Assembly (NCBI RefSeq): GCF_018139145.2
Contig: NC_059475.1
Span: forward strand, 11,332,437-11,396,436
Reading direction: 5' to 3'
Length of the DNA: 64,000 nucleotides
Origin: Gymnogyps californianus
Lineage: Eukaryota; Chordata; Aves; Accipitriformes; Cathartidae
Shown here in pieces: positions 11,669-63,694 of the stretch (positions are counted from its first letter, which is position 1; each line of letters begins with the position of its first letter). The translations under genes and the position numbers were made by a program. The notes under the pieces are model-generated. The model saw nothing but the letters and a program-made list of their open reading frames with translations. It searched no databases and was not told the DNA's origin.

Positions 11669-14600
11669 GTAAGTCCTGAATGAGATGTGATTTTATGTGG
11701 CCTTTAGAAACTCAATATATAAGTTACTGTTGCTAATGTCAGCAAGTCAAAATTGATAGAAAAGAAGATGCAAAGCTTTCTGCATGAGGTTAAAAAATGG
11801 AAGTGTAGAGTGTTTTGGGTTGGGGTTTTTTTTTCTGCCTGTTAACACAACTAAGTTTTAAGGTTTTTGTTATCATATGCTTTAAAACCTGCACTCCGCT
11901 CCTCCTGGCTCAAGCTTGACTTGTTAGGTAGCCTAAGGACAGTGTGAACTGACACATTGTGGGCAAAGAGGAAATACTGTGCCAGCTCCTAAGGCTCAGC
12001 TGACAGTTGGTCATTTCCCGCTCTTGATTCACAAAGAGAACTGCAGCAGCCTGCGCTCTTCCCTTCGTTGACAACTTGTACAATGCTGTAGTGCAATTGT
12101 TACTGTAAATGATCCTCTTACATGGATCATTTACAGTATTTGAATCTGTGAACCTCAGGAAGCAGTAAATTCCTGTCTTTTGAGCTGAAAGATAGATATT
12201 CTTGGTAGTAGCTATGGTTAGATTATCTTCTGTAGGTGACAGGTGCCTGAGAAGTTCAGGCTTTTTCTGTGGTGAAAATCCAGCCTGAGAGCAGTCTGTC
12301 GAAAAAGGCCTTTTATCTGACTGTCTCTCTTCATCTAACTTCTGCTGATGGCCTCTTGTGAAACAAATTAATTCCTCAAAGCATTTGCAGACAGTTAAGT
12401 CTACAAGCAAGCAAACCTTGCTGTAAAGTCATGTAATCAATAGGATTATTATAATGTAAAAGCACCAGGCTGTTCCTGAAATGATTTAAACACTTATCTT
12501 GATAACTTCAGGGAGCTCTGTTGACTTCAGTGGACTGAATGCTTGCTTAAACACAAGTCCTGAATATATGCTGAAGTGTCATTAAGAAAGGTTATTCTTC
12601 GTATTTTAGAAAATGTTAAACTGATAATTTTTCACGTTAACATGGAATAATTAAAAATCAAGATTGGGACGACCTAACACCTACTCCCCTCCACCCCCCC
12701 ACCCCCCTTCTTTGCAGTCCTCAGTATAACATTTGTAGGACAAAGAAAGTAAAAATTGGGTCCTAGCTACACTCCTGTTGTAAGTGAGCTCAGACTGAAG
12801 ATGGTGGGATCAGTTCCCTGACCTAGAACCCCCACAATTACAAAACATTTTTCTTTTTAATTAGCAGGTCTTAATAGTGCTAGCGTAGTCCTACTTCTTG
12901 CCCTGTGTTAACCACTTCCTGTGGGATCCACTGGAAGAGAAATTCTGATTTTGTACAGCTGCCCAGACAGGGCTTTACATAGACAGAAAAAAGCTGTTAG
13001 GATGCTGACCTACTAGGAATCTTTAAGATGTTAATCAGACTACCTAAAAAAAGAAACAAAGTGACACACCACTTTTATTAGGTTTATTTATTAGGTGTGC
13101 ATAGTTGAAACACTGGGACAATTGTCATACAAAGCTATCTTTAGCTAGAGATTTGCATTTCTGATTTGCAAAGAGAATTTTTTTTCAAAGATTCTCGGTT
13201 ACAAATGAGGTCTGGTTCTTACTACAACTAAAAATTGGATTTTAGTAAGATTTTTTTGCTTTGCTCTTTGAAAGCAATCCTTCTGAATAAATTGTAAATT
13301 CCTGAATGCATTTAACAATGGAAAAAAATCAGTACTGTTTTCCATTGATAATGTTTCATTAATTTTTTTTTTCCTTGATTGCAAAAGGCTACCCTGAAAT
13401 CCATATTACACTATAGGATGTCTGGGTGCTGATCAATTTTGATGTAAATGCCAAAATAAGACTTCAGGTTTTGTAAGATTGAAAGTATAATAGTATAGGA
13501 GTGCTGTTCCTCTGCTGCAGAGGTTCCTGTTTGGCAAATAGTTCTATGTGTGCTTGAAGTTGAGAACCTATGCAGTTCTGTTTAAACAGTGGGAATATGA
13601 CATGCATATATTTAAAGCACATATATGCCATTGTCTTCAGGACCAGGGTCTAATTCTATGTTTAGCCATCTGTTGATCTATGCAATTAGTGCTAGAGTGA
13701 CAGCTTTGTCACGTGCTTTTTCCATTTGCAAGCATTGCTCACGGGATGTTGAATGCTGTGGAGACCAGCTTTGCGTTTGGGGTGAGTGCAGGAAATCCAC
13801 TTCAAAAGGAGAGAACGGCACCATTTGTGAGAATCAACATGACTGCAACCCTGGAATGTGCTGTGCTTTTCAGAAAGGTACAGAGGTTTTGCTTTTTATC
13901 CTATTCATTTTATAATACAGGAGTGTTAATATTTAGCTCTTTTGCCCAGGTGAAGTGGTTAAATCTCTACAGAATCAATAGGTCATTCTCCCTTGGCCTG
14001 TGGAGCGCACTGTGTTAACTTCATTATAAAACTTTAACAGAATTAGGAGTGAGAAACAGTCTGATAGGGGTGCACAATGGTGAAAGAAAAGCCTACTGCA
14101 CGCTACAGATGAGACCAGCATGAGAAGCACAAAAATCTACTGTTTCTAAAGGACAGTCTCAGACATTTAAAAGTAGCCGAGCTCTGTGTCAAATTTTCAC
14201 CCAATAGAGCACAAATAAGAGAATTAAAAATGTACAAAATAAATTAATGAGATTACTGAAAGTGGTTTTTCCTTCATATCAGCAAGCAGACCATCAGAAT
14301 CAGACTGCTGATACATTTCATATTCTGAGTTTTATATAAGCCTTCCAGGGCACCACGCTATGCAATACTGACCAGCCAGCCAAGATATGTAGAGGAATGA
14401 TGTTCCAGATTATGTTGTCAGCCCACATGGGAACGTGAAACTTGATTTACAGAAGGGAGGAGAGGAGGAGAAGGTATCGGGCCTGAAATCAGTCCTAAAT
14501 CCTGCTTGGTCAGGGCCCAGCTGCTTCTGCTGTTTTATACCCACTAGTTCCTCACTGCTTTTATCATAGTTCACCTTAATTTTGTAGTGACTGGATACAA

Positions 14601-17600
14601 TTCCAACCATCTTTCTACACCAGGTAGATACTTTTCTAGATAGCTTTTTTTCCCCTGGCTCTTGTTACGAGCAAGAGGTGACCTTGTACCTTGACTGATA
14701 GTTGGGCTGCCTGTTCTACCTTCAGCCCACTGGTGGATCAGGCTACTAGGGCGTTTCAGGAAAACAAAGGAGAAAGCTCAAACACCATTTAAAGGTTCAG
14801 CTTTTCCTTGTCAATTTTGAGCATTACATAGTAGACCTTCGATGTTAAGTTCGATTTCAGCAAGTTTTGGTTAGAGCAGTTTTATTTTCCTCTTCATCAG
14901 GTTTCTGCCTAAAGCATTTACAGGTTTTGCCAAGCTCTATCAGAGATTTCTTTGTACTCCGATTCTGAAATGAGATAGAAAGGGCACTTTTAATAAATGC
15001 CTATTACTTCTACCTTGCAGGACTTTGAATCTCTGCTTATGCTGCAGAGATGAGTAAATCAGTAGTATGCATCCATTGGTGTTAGTAGCACTTGGCTAGT
15101 CTACTGTGAGGGTAATACTGCTTCTGTAGGCCTGATTTCCTATGGGATCCAAACAAGCTGTGTCTTCATGATGATTATTTCAGCTGCAGAAGACATTCAC
15201 ACTAATTTGAGTATAAGTTAGTGCTTGGCTTGAAATGAAATTTAGTACAAACCTGTAACTCAGGAAGGAACAATACAATAGATAAGAATATTGACTAAAA
15301 TTGATGGAACACTGTTATTAAAACTTTAAATAGAGCTGTTGATTAATATCAATGGATTTTTATTCTCTACAGTTGTCTGCTTTAGCAGTGCTTTAGGGTT
15401 TTTCAGGTTAGGCCTAACCTCAAGGCCTTTCTCCATCACTAGAGTATTGCAAAAGGTTGTCCTAATAAAGATTGGGCTGTCTTTACATGTGTATTTTTTT
15501 ATACAAAATTGTACTAAACTATGGAGCATTCGCTGCTTAAGATATAATCTGTTTTGGAATTAGGAACTGATAAGTCATATACATTAAAGCATATGTGTGT
15601 GTCTGTGTATATACACACATACATGTTTTGACCAAGCCTGTTTTAAAAACTTAAATGCTGAACTCTTCACATATTTTATTCTGCCATACCACAAAAAATG
15701 AGGTGAATGAAGGCAAGAGGAGGAAGGGAGGTTTGATAGGAACATCTGGAAAAGCTGAATTCAGGATTGACACTGTAAGTTACTAGCATTAGGAAACCCA
15801 AATGATATATCCTTTTAAATAATTTCTTAGGTTGAAATTCACCCCTGTGCAGAAACAAGGGTGCCAAGCCCCAAAAGCCATCAGACAGCTTTGCCTATTG
15901 TAGAATTACTGTAAGAAATTAAATGGCTGAGTAGTTCTTGTAACCTCATTATTTAGTCTCTGAACAATTGCTCTTTATTTGTTAGCTCTGCAAAGAAATA
16001 GGAAAAATAAGAGAGTTCTAAAATAGATATTTCTCTATTCAGATTTTAAACCATTAATGCTATGCATTGCAAAGGATTCATTGTAACGTTAGTCATCTTG
16101 GTTTTAGAATAGTCTTTCAAATCTCCAAGGGATGGAGTTGTGCAGTACTACTGTATTGACAGTAGTACTTCATGAAGAAGTAGGAGTTGATCTTGCCCAT
16201 TAAGCATAAACTTCAAATGTCTTACTCCCACCTAGTGGAAAGAGCATTAATTTATGGCTCCCTAATACATAAGGGGACTTAAAAAGAGGTCCAGTAGGTC
16301 TTTTTATATCTTGTGTGTAGACTTAAAGATTAGGTCATCTCAGTTTAGCAGACAGCTAACAACAACTCATAAAATTAATTTACTCTGGCATGCAGAACTA
16401 CTGTTTCCTGTGTGCACTCCATTACCTGAAGAAGGTGAACCCTGCCATGATCCTTCCAACAGACTTCTCAACCTGATCACCTGGGAACTGGAACCTGATG
16501 GAGTACTTGAGCGATGCCCATGTGCAAGTGGCTTGATCTGCCAACCTCAGAGGTAAAGATTAAAACTGGGCAAGCAAACTGCTTGGAATTTTTGAGGGGT
16601 CTCTTTCTGCGGTAAACAGATACAGAGCTTGCAGATTCTTCCACACTATAAAGTGTTTTGACAGCTTTTCTCATCAGTAGCATTGAAACTTTCTCAAACT
16701 TACTGCTGTGTCCCACACAGATGTGCCTAATTGAATCTGGCAACACCTTAATCCAGTGTGAATTAAGTTTGTGTATCAGGCTGGAACTGCTTTTTAATCA
16801 AAGTACTAACAGCTGTTGAGATGTATCATTCCAATTTAATTCTCTACATATAGCTCTTGTCTACCAACTTTCTATGTGAGGTTGGGCTTCTGTTAGACAT
16901 TTTGCTTGCTTTCATACATAAGACATATTAAAGACATTTTAATACATGCAGTAAGTATAAACAGGCATGTTCCTGTACTACTGATCAGCTTTACAGAAGG
17001 TCACTTAAGGTATCTCGCTTGCACTTTCCTTCAGTTTCAAACTAACCTGAGAAGCCAGTTTCCCTATCGCTGACTTAAGATCCGCTGTTCAGACTTGAAA
17101 CACTTCATACTGTGCAGACTTCTTCAGTCAGTATCATTGAGCTTCATGGAACAGGAAGCGGGCTGACTCCATATTTTCTGCCAGAAGCTAAAACTTTTAA
17201 TATATCATGCTTTTAATCATTCTTTAAAAGGACAGTTATTTGCATTATCAGCAATTTCATTGGGAGAAAGTGAGATCATTTCAGTTTTGCACTAAAAGCA
17301 TTTTTAGAAAACCTACATGTTATCTATGAAATAAGCTGTCCAAGTTTGTTCTTACACTACCATTTTCACTATATTAACTTTCAACAAGACAGCATAGCTG
17401 TGACAGAGATGTAGATGAATATTTCTCTTCTGTGTCCAACTGTTTCTACTTTTTTCCATGCATGAAAAGTAATTGGACAACATTTTGTTTCATATGTGAT
17501 CTAAGGAAGCAAGCAGAGTTGATTGCATCCTTTCAGCACCAAAATTTTAGTTAATGTGCAAGTACCATTAACCTCAGGGAAGGTATGTCAGCAAATGTCA

Positions 17601-19031
17601 TGTCCAGTAAGCAGGAAAACATTTCAGATGAGGATACAGAAACACAGAAATGAATTGGGGTGTGAATATAACTGAACTGTCCAGCTTTACTCACAAAAAT
17701 TACTCATCTGTTTAGGGTTATCACAAATACAGTAATACAGTACATACCACCTGCCTGTGACTCGCATGGACAGTAAAGCTGCTTCTGTGAATTTACATGG
17801 TGAATTTGAAGATTCAGATAACATTTTTTATTAAAAGAAATAGCCCATCTCTGCTTGAAGTGGCCCTTGGCTAAATATTACTAGTGATAAATACTGAAAC
17901 TATCAGATTATATCCTAGAGAATATGAGGACAGTCTGCCCACAAATGGAAGTCTTAGAACTCCTAGAAAGCAAAACATACAAGAATTCAAAATGTACACA
18001 AAATAAGCTTCAGGAACATCTTTAGTTCATTTACCCTTTGTTTCCAGTGAAAGAGGCTGCAGCTTTAAGCAGCTGTTGAGGGGTGCCTGGCACAAGCAGT
18101 GGTCACCTTGCACTCCGTCACAGGACCTGTAGCCCTGTTCTGTCCCATGCAGTGCAAAGAGATAGCGGGTGCACCATGATCAAGTTCTATTCCCCTGCCT
18201 CCCGTCAACAAATATAAATCATTCTTGTTCCCTTTTAAAGTTCCTACAAGTGTGGGATGTTTGTTTCCAGGCAGCTGAAGCTACTTTTCAAAACAAAGAC
18301 AGCAGCAAATACAGCTATTACACTATCCTATTTAGAACCAAACATATAATGCTCACAGTTTTCTCAACTCTATGGCTTGATGGCAAACAACATTTTTTCT
18401 GCATTCCTCTTAAGCTGGAGTATCACGTTTCTTAACTTGGTATTATGACATGAACAGAAAGGACTAGTCATCACGATTGCTTGTAGGCAGAAGGGCCAGA
18501 TTGTGCTGAGGTCCACTGCCATCTTGTGTCCCAGTATCAAACACTTTTTGCTATTAGGATCTTTGTTCTAGCTCTGTATGTGAAAATCTCATCTTTAACT
18601 CTCCAGCTGTCAAGCATGTAAAAAAAAAAAAAAAAAGAGATGTTTATGAAGTCAGCTGTGGTAGATCTGACAGTATTATGCATTTAACATGCTTTCATGT
18701 GGGGAGGGAATGAAGACTTATTAAGGAACTAGCAAAAGAACATGAAGAGATGTACTATATGACCAGATGTCTCTCTTTTTCCAACAGCCACAGTACTACA
18801 TCTGTGTGTGAACTATCTGCCAATGAAACCAGGAATAACGAAAAAGAAGATCCCTTAATCATGGATGAGATGCCATTTCTCAGCTTGCTACCCAGAGATA
18901 TTCTTTCCGATTATGAAGAAAGCAGTGTCATTCAGGAAGTGCGTAAAGAATTAGAAAGTCTGGAGGACCAAGCAGGTTTGAAGCCTGAGCCTGACTCAGC
19001 TCACAACCTGTTTCTGGGAGATGAAATTTAA
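11576..19031 (+). CDS. DKK3: Dickkopf-3 (DKK3), 3' part: last four coding exons
   Basis: Join of 11576-11668, 13733-13877, 16396-16552 and 18788-19031: 639 nt in frame, giving 212 residues plus a TAA stop. DKK3 is a secreted glycoprotein of the Dickkopf family, a divergent member linked to modulation of Wnt and TGF-beta signalling. The visible part contains the first ten-cysteine domain (residues 2-50, beginning ECIIDEDC and running to LCVWGEC). The second, colipase-like ten-cysteine domain follows (from TICENQHDC to SVC), with the family signature [10 protein letters not shown] between its cysteines. The acidic C-terminal tail ends NLFLGDEI. N-glycosylation sequons NGT and NET are present. 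All splice sites are AG/GT with matching phases. The signal peptide and N-terminal third are not in the window; human DKK3 is about 350 residues. No frameshift or premature stop is seen. The gene converges on USP47. Confidence 0.97.
11669..13732 (+). other. DKK3 intron
   Basis: 2064 bp with canonical ends. It contains the hairpin at 12101-12138 and a C-rich run near 12690-12708. No recognised mobile element. Confidence 0.85.
12101..12138. repeat. Perfect 15-bp inverted repeat (hairpin)
   Basis: The arm TACTGTAAATGATCC at 12101-12115 is followed by an 8-nt loop and its exact reverse complement at 12124-12138. It lies in the DKK3 intron and has no known role. Confidence 0.85.
13733..13877 (+). 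CDS. DKK3: DKK3 exon: end of Cys domain 1, start of Cys domain 2
   Basis: 48 codons plus one base, entering in phase 0 and leaving in phase 1. It encodes [19 protein letters not shown], the linker with an NGT sequon, and CENQHDC...GMCCAFQK. The acceptor is TTTGCAAG and the donor GTACAG. The open frame reads upstream to 13625 and beyond the donor, but those parts are intronic. Confidence 0.97.
15405..15420. repeat. 16-bp perfect palindrome
   Basis: AGGTTAGGCCTAACCT is its own reverse complement. Role unknown. Confidence 0.85.
15591..15626. repeat. TG/TA simple repeat
   Basis: Interrupted TG run followed by TATACACACATACATG. Confidence 0.65.
16144..16169. repeat. 11-bp perfect hairpin
   Basis: AGTACTACTGT, a four-base loop ATTG, then ACAGTAGTACT. 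Confidence 0.8.
16396..16552 (+). CDS. DKK3: DKK3 exon: core of colipase-like domain
   Basis: 157 nt. The first two bases complete a Glu codon split with the previous exon. It encodes [26 protein letters not shown] and [12 protein letters not shown]. The donor AG|GTAAAG leaves two bases of a Ser codon. Confidence 0.97.
16553..18787 (+). other. DKK3 last intron
   Basis: 2235 bp with donor GTAAAG and acceptor CCAACAG. An A-run lies near 18620-18636. No repeat or gene recognised. Confidence 0.85.
18788..19031 (+). CDS. DKK3: DKK3 terminal coding exon
   Basis: The first base completes Ser; 80 codons and TAA follow. It holds the last cysteine of domain 2 (TTSVC), an NET sequon and an acidic helical tail ([20 protein letters not shown]). 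The end NLFLGDEI matches the family C-terminus ending in EEI/DEI. The tail is the least conserved part of DKK3, and here it lacks the cysteine-adjacent KPTF segment of the human protein. Confidence 0.96.
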
Positions 19032-19150
19032 GTCCCAACACCAGACAGTTTAGTTAGTTACTTCTAGAAATTTTTGTCTAGTGTCTTGCTTCTATAAACC
19101 CTAAGCACATACTGCTGGATAGAAGTGCAATAAACAAGGTCTTCAATGAG
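19032..19150 (+). other. DKK3: DKK3 3' UTR (short form)
   Basis: Runs from the stop codon to the expected cleavage region about 15-20 nt after the first AATAAA at 19129. The human 3' UTR is longer, so longer forms may extend further, for instance to AATAAA at 20863-20868. Confidence 0.6.
19129..19134 (+). promoter_or_regulatory. Candidate DKK3 poly(A) signal
   Basis: AATAAA, 98 nt after the DKK3 stop. A T/GT-rich stretch (TTTTCTGTG) follows about 25 nt downstream, as expected for a cleavage site. Confidence 0.65.
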
Positions 19151-22060
19151 CATCCTTTTCTGTGCACCAAACCTGCATGTTCAAATTATTGTTGAATTCA
19201 TTCAATCCTTGGACCAAACTTTCTGTCAAAGACAAGTGAGAAATATATCAGTGTTTCTTCTGGATTAGTACTTTCCCCTTGTACATTAGAAATAGACTTA
19301 TCCATACTTGTACTCATTAAAAATACACATAAGCATAAATAATCTTAAGTTATTAGTGACTGTAGAAGTGACTTTTGAGTATGTATGTTTAGAATCGTTT
19401 ATTTTTCTAGGGTAAGAACCATCTACTTCGGACTGTTTTAGTCATTGATTTTAAGCATTGTTTTATTTTTTCTTTAGAAAATATAATCAGTGAAGCTGCA
19501 ACATACAGATTCTGGGTGTCATGTCCCCCCCACCACATACACATTGTGGAAGGACAGAAACGATAAAGGATGCTTACCCTTTTAGATGAATATACCCAGA
19601 GCTTCTTTCCAGTTGTGTACAATGGATGCTATCTGTCCTGCAGCAGCCTTCATGAACTGGTGCTCCATAGCTAGAGTAGCCCTTGAGTTTTATACTTTCA
19701 TATACAATGGTCGTTGGCCTCCCCCACTACGTAAGGGGCATACTGTCACAAAAAAAGCCTACATTTTCCATATAAATAACAAATAGTGTGTACATACTTA
19801 TATCCATAGAACACATTGGTTTCTATATAGGAACTTTCAACTTGACTGTTGAGGGCGCTCTCTCTCAAGGGCAAAATACACTATTTAAAATTGCAGAACA
19901 GACAGTTAACTGGGCTGAATACAAAGAATATAGATTCTCTGTTGTACAGTGAATATGTAAAGTATCAATATATAGGAGAATAGTGCAGCTGCAGTTACAA
20001 GGCTATGCCTAAGCTAGAGCTAAATACAGTGCCACATATATGGCAACATTCTGCACTACATGAACATACCTTCTTGGGTAATGTTGATTAAAGGATCTGT
20101 GGACTATACTCCATCATCACCTACCCTTTTTGAGAGATAGAGGCAGTGAACATAAATTCATTACTTCAGTTTAGCAGTAAGACAACGTAAATAGCTTCTT
20201 GCATTTAGAGACTTGGGCTTCTCCTACTTGATTCCATTACATCCAGAGAAAATTCTTTGAGAAATGGTTTGTGCTTTTAATACACTTCATGGGCATAAAT
20301 CTATGCGTGTTACAAAATGTGATTATCATTACCATCTTCAGAGGTCATTGATTTAAGAAATCAATCGCAAGCTAAGACTAAAACCTGATCCACCAAACTC
20401 CCCAGCTCCCAGCTGTCTCAACAAACAGTTGATACAATGGCTCTTCCACTATTACTGGGTTTTTGGGGTATAGATTTCACCATCTGTTACTGCACATGGT
20501 AAAAGACAACATGAGGCTCCAGCCAAGTAACTTTCTGTGGAGCTTCTTCCCAAATAATCCCTACTGCTTATGGTTAATTTGGAACAGTAGAGCACTGATA
20601 ACTTAACAAGAGCAGCTACAAGACTGTGCTACTAGCCTGCAAGTCTTTCACCACTTCTGGTCTGTGAAAGCTTTTCAACAAATTCCTTGAGTACCAGAAT
20701 TAATGTTAATAACCATTATCATTATCAACAGGAAGGATATTTCATCAGAACGGTCTGACTTTTAGTTTAAGGATTCATAGCTACCACCAATTCTCACACC
20801 AACACATGCACACGTACACATGCTCTCAGAGTTCACTGGATTTACCTTTCCTTTCTATCCCTAATAAAATTACTGTGCTTTAGACAGCCCATCTATACAA
20901 AGAGAAGGAATTAAATATCATTGCAATTTTCCTATTAAAAAAAAAAACTTCCTGAGAGCATTGTCTATAAATACTGCCCTACTTACGGACAGCATTATTC
21001 TCCCTTCAAGTTTCTTGATGCCTCAATCCCTGAAAGATAAAGTGTTAGTATTCATCAGAAGTTCAGTAAGACTTCTGCTGAACTAAGCAAATTAGAAACT
21101 CAAGGCTGTTTGTTTCTTTAAAATGCCCATGCTCAAACTCAAAAATGTTTGAAATGATCAGAATGTAAAGCAGATGCTGAAAAATGAACCACTCAGAATA
21201 TATTCCGGTACACTTACGCAGAAGGAAGTGCACCACTGGACAGGAAATCATTATAAGGATGCCCCGCAGTCCTCTCTCCGGATTTCTGCCAAGACTTAGA
21301 GGTTTAAAATTAACTTCTTCAAAGAAGTTCTCAATGGAAGTTTCCCAAATAGGGCTAGAGATTAAGCAAGCAGTTTTTGGAATTCTTTTCTTAACCCTAC
21401 TTTATTCCATCTCTAGATTTTTGCCTCTCCAAACATCCAAATTTGAAGAAAATTCATGACCCATTTGACAGTTCATTTTTTTCTCTCTTCCAAAACCTCC
21501 AAGGATCCTTCAGCAGTCTATGTACATATGTAAATGGTAGTTTAGTGAAGTACTTTACCTACTGGACAGTACTCACTCTATGCTTCCTTTGCTTCTGCTT
21601 CCACCTCCTCTATGTTGAACAAGAGGTGGCACAGGTCAAACAGAAGAGGAAGAACGAGGGAATTCCTCTGCACAGTGCCTGCTTCTCAAGCTGCCAGACT
21701 CCTCAGGATTTTTAGGTTGCTGTGGGTCAGCATGCAAGGAAGAACTGAATGTTCAGTTATTGAAAACCTTTTTTTCTCTCTGGAGCAGAACTTAGCTGCC
21801 AATCATATCCGGAGCTTAGAAGTTTCACTGGTGAGGAATTCAACTCTGGAAAAGGAAACTTATAGTTGAAGACAAATTTGGTGTGAATATAAGTAAAGAG
21901 GAGCAGCAGACAGGCTATAAAACACGTCCTCTAATACTGTGTACACGGGGGGGTGAGGGTGCATATACACACATATATGCACACAGCCTTACAAGTCTGT
22001 ATTTCCATTAAATAATTCCGTAATTTTTCAAATAAAAACCACAGCATTTAATGACTAAAA
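19151..22060. other. Interval between the 3' ends of DKK3 and USP47
   Basis: About 2.9 kb of AT-rich sequence. Open frames at 21184-21869 resemble no known protein. A GT/CA-rich tract with a G run is at 21943-21985. A + strand AATAAA at 22031-22036 lies just beyond the predicted USP47 end. Otherwise nothing is recognised. Confidence 0.6.
20863..20868 (+). promoter_or_regulatory. Alternative distal poly(A) signal, + strand
   Basis: AATAAA with a short GTGCTT stretch downstream. It would give DKK3 a 3' UTR near 1.85 kb. A chance match cannot be excluded in AT-rich DNA. Confidence 0.3.
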
Positions 22061-22084
22061 TAACACAACAGAATGAACAAATGT

Positions 22085-22090
22085 TTTATT
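22085..22090 (-). promoter_or_regulatory. Candidate main USP47 poly(A) signal
   Basis: TTTATT on the + strand, AATAAA on the gene strand. It is followed in gene sense by a GT-rich stretch (TTCTGTTGTG), the usual downstream element. It gives a 3' UTR of about 1.25 kb. Confidence 0.6.
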
Positions 22091-22635
22091 GGCATGTTCA
22101 TTGTTGTAAACAGCATCTGGCATGAAAAAGTTTACCAAAATCTTTTGATTGTTATAAATTAGGTGGTTTTCCAAAAACTACGGAGAATTGTTCTCTATTG
22201 ATCTTTATGGACCAAAGCAAAAAATTGCTGTTCCTAGGCTTTGCAATGAAATCATGTTGACTGCATCAGTCTTTGCACCACAACCTGAACTACCAAGTCT
22301 GTATGTTGAGGTGTTAGAGGTTGCCCCAATATTTGACTACACGTAGCTATGGAATCAACTCTGGGAAAAATAAAACGACTTTCAGTGGGTGGAGAAGATG
22401 CCAACTTGTAATAGTCTCAAAAACAAAATGTACAAAAAGTAGCTGAACAAAACAAAAACTTCATTAACAAGGGGAAATACAACCCTAAAGTACCCAGCAT
22501 CATCAAACATAAAATGAATACAAATTTAAATAGGCAACTATACTTCCAAATGTACACAATGAATGTTGATATCTGAAAAGAAATACCATGGTAAATAGCT
22601 GAACTGCAGTTCTGTTAAATGGATAGGGCAAATTT

Positions 22636-22643
22636 TATTTACA
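22636..22643 (-). promoter_or_regulatory. Pumilio-type element in USP47 3' UTR
   Basis: TGTAAATA on the - strand fits the Pumilio consensus UGUANAUA. It overlaps an AATAAA motif. Function inferred. Confidence 0.4.
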
Positions 22644-23310
22644 CATTGAACGCAATATAATAGAGCTGCTCATCGGCTTCCGTAACCTATTAAAAACCAG
22701 TTTACCTTACAACAGCACTTCTGCAAAATGAACCAACGCCTGCTGGCAGCTTTCTGCAGACACCTCTCAGACTACCTGTTTTATGGAAGAATATTCTAAA
22801 ACCTTACACTTGCAGCACTTCCATTCCATCTTCGACCCTTTGCTGCTGCTTTTCTAGAACCAATGTGTTAACATTGACTTCAGACTCTCTGATGAGGTAA
22901 TGCGTGTATCAGTGAAACAAACAGAAAAAAGGATTCTTTCATGGCCTTTGCACAGCTTTTATTATTAAGCTATGAGTATCCTGTTTGAGGCTAGTTTCAC
23001 TAGCTACTGTATGCACACTGTCCTCAAAAATTTCCACTCGTTTCCCTCCCCGCCCACTTTTTAGTTCTAATCTTTTATTTGCACATCCCTTTTAGCTTTA
23101 CAGTACATTTGACTATAGTGCACAACATGATTCCAAGTCAAACAGTGACCCAACGGGGCACTGCGCTTCTGATTGGTAACACAGCCCAATCAGTGCTGGT
23201 GTCAGCGCTTTACACCTAATGAATGTCCTGCCGTAATGGCACTACACAGTAGTAGTGAACCTTTTTATTTTAAACAAAAAAATTCCCCAGGGAAAATGCT
23301 ATAGCGAGTA

Positions 23311-63694
<40,384 letters not shown>

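Larger units (their letters stand above)
13878..16395 (+). other. DKK3 intron
   Basis: 2518 bp. It contains a 16-bp perfect palindrome (15405-15420), a TG/TA tract (15591-15626) and a small perfect hairpin (16144-16169). Nothing coding is recognised. Confidence 0.85.
22061..23310 (-). other. USP47: USP47 3' UTR (predicted long form)
   Basis: From the USP47 stop down to the expected cleavage site after AATAAA at 22085-22090. It contains two more proximal AATAAA motifs (about 23264-23269 and 22634-22639) and one Pumilio-type site. The extent is inferred from signals only. Confidence 0.55.

Noticed and set aside
11910..12410. 166-codon open frame, - strand
   Set aside because: It lies in a DKK3 intron, antisense, with no recognisable domain or splice context. 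A length that chance can produce in 64 kb read in six frames. Kept only as a low-interest finding.
13625..13732. Upstream extension of the DKK3 exon 13733 frame with an ATG
   Set aside because: The frame is open, but the AG acceptor at 13731-13732 and the direct join HTHCSRD across the splice match DKK3. The extension is intron.
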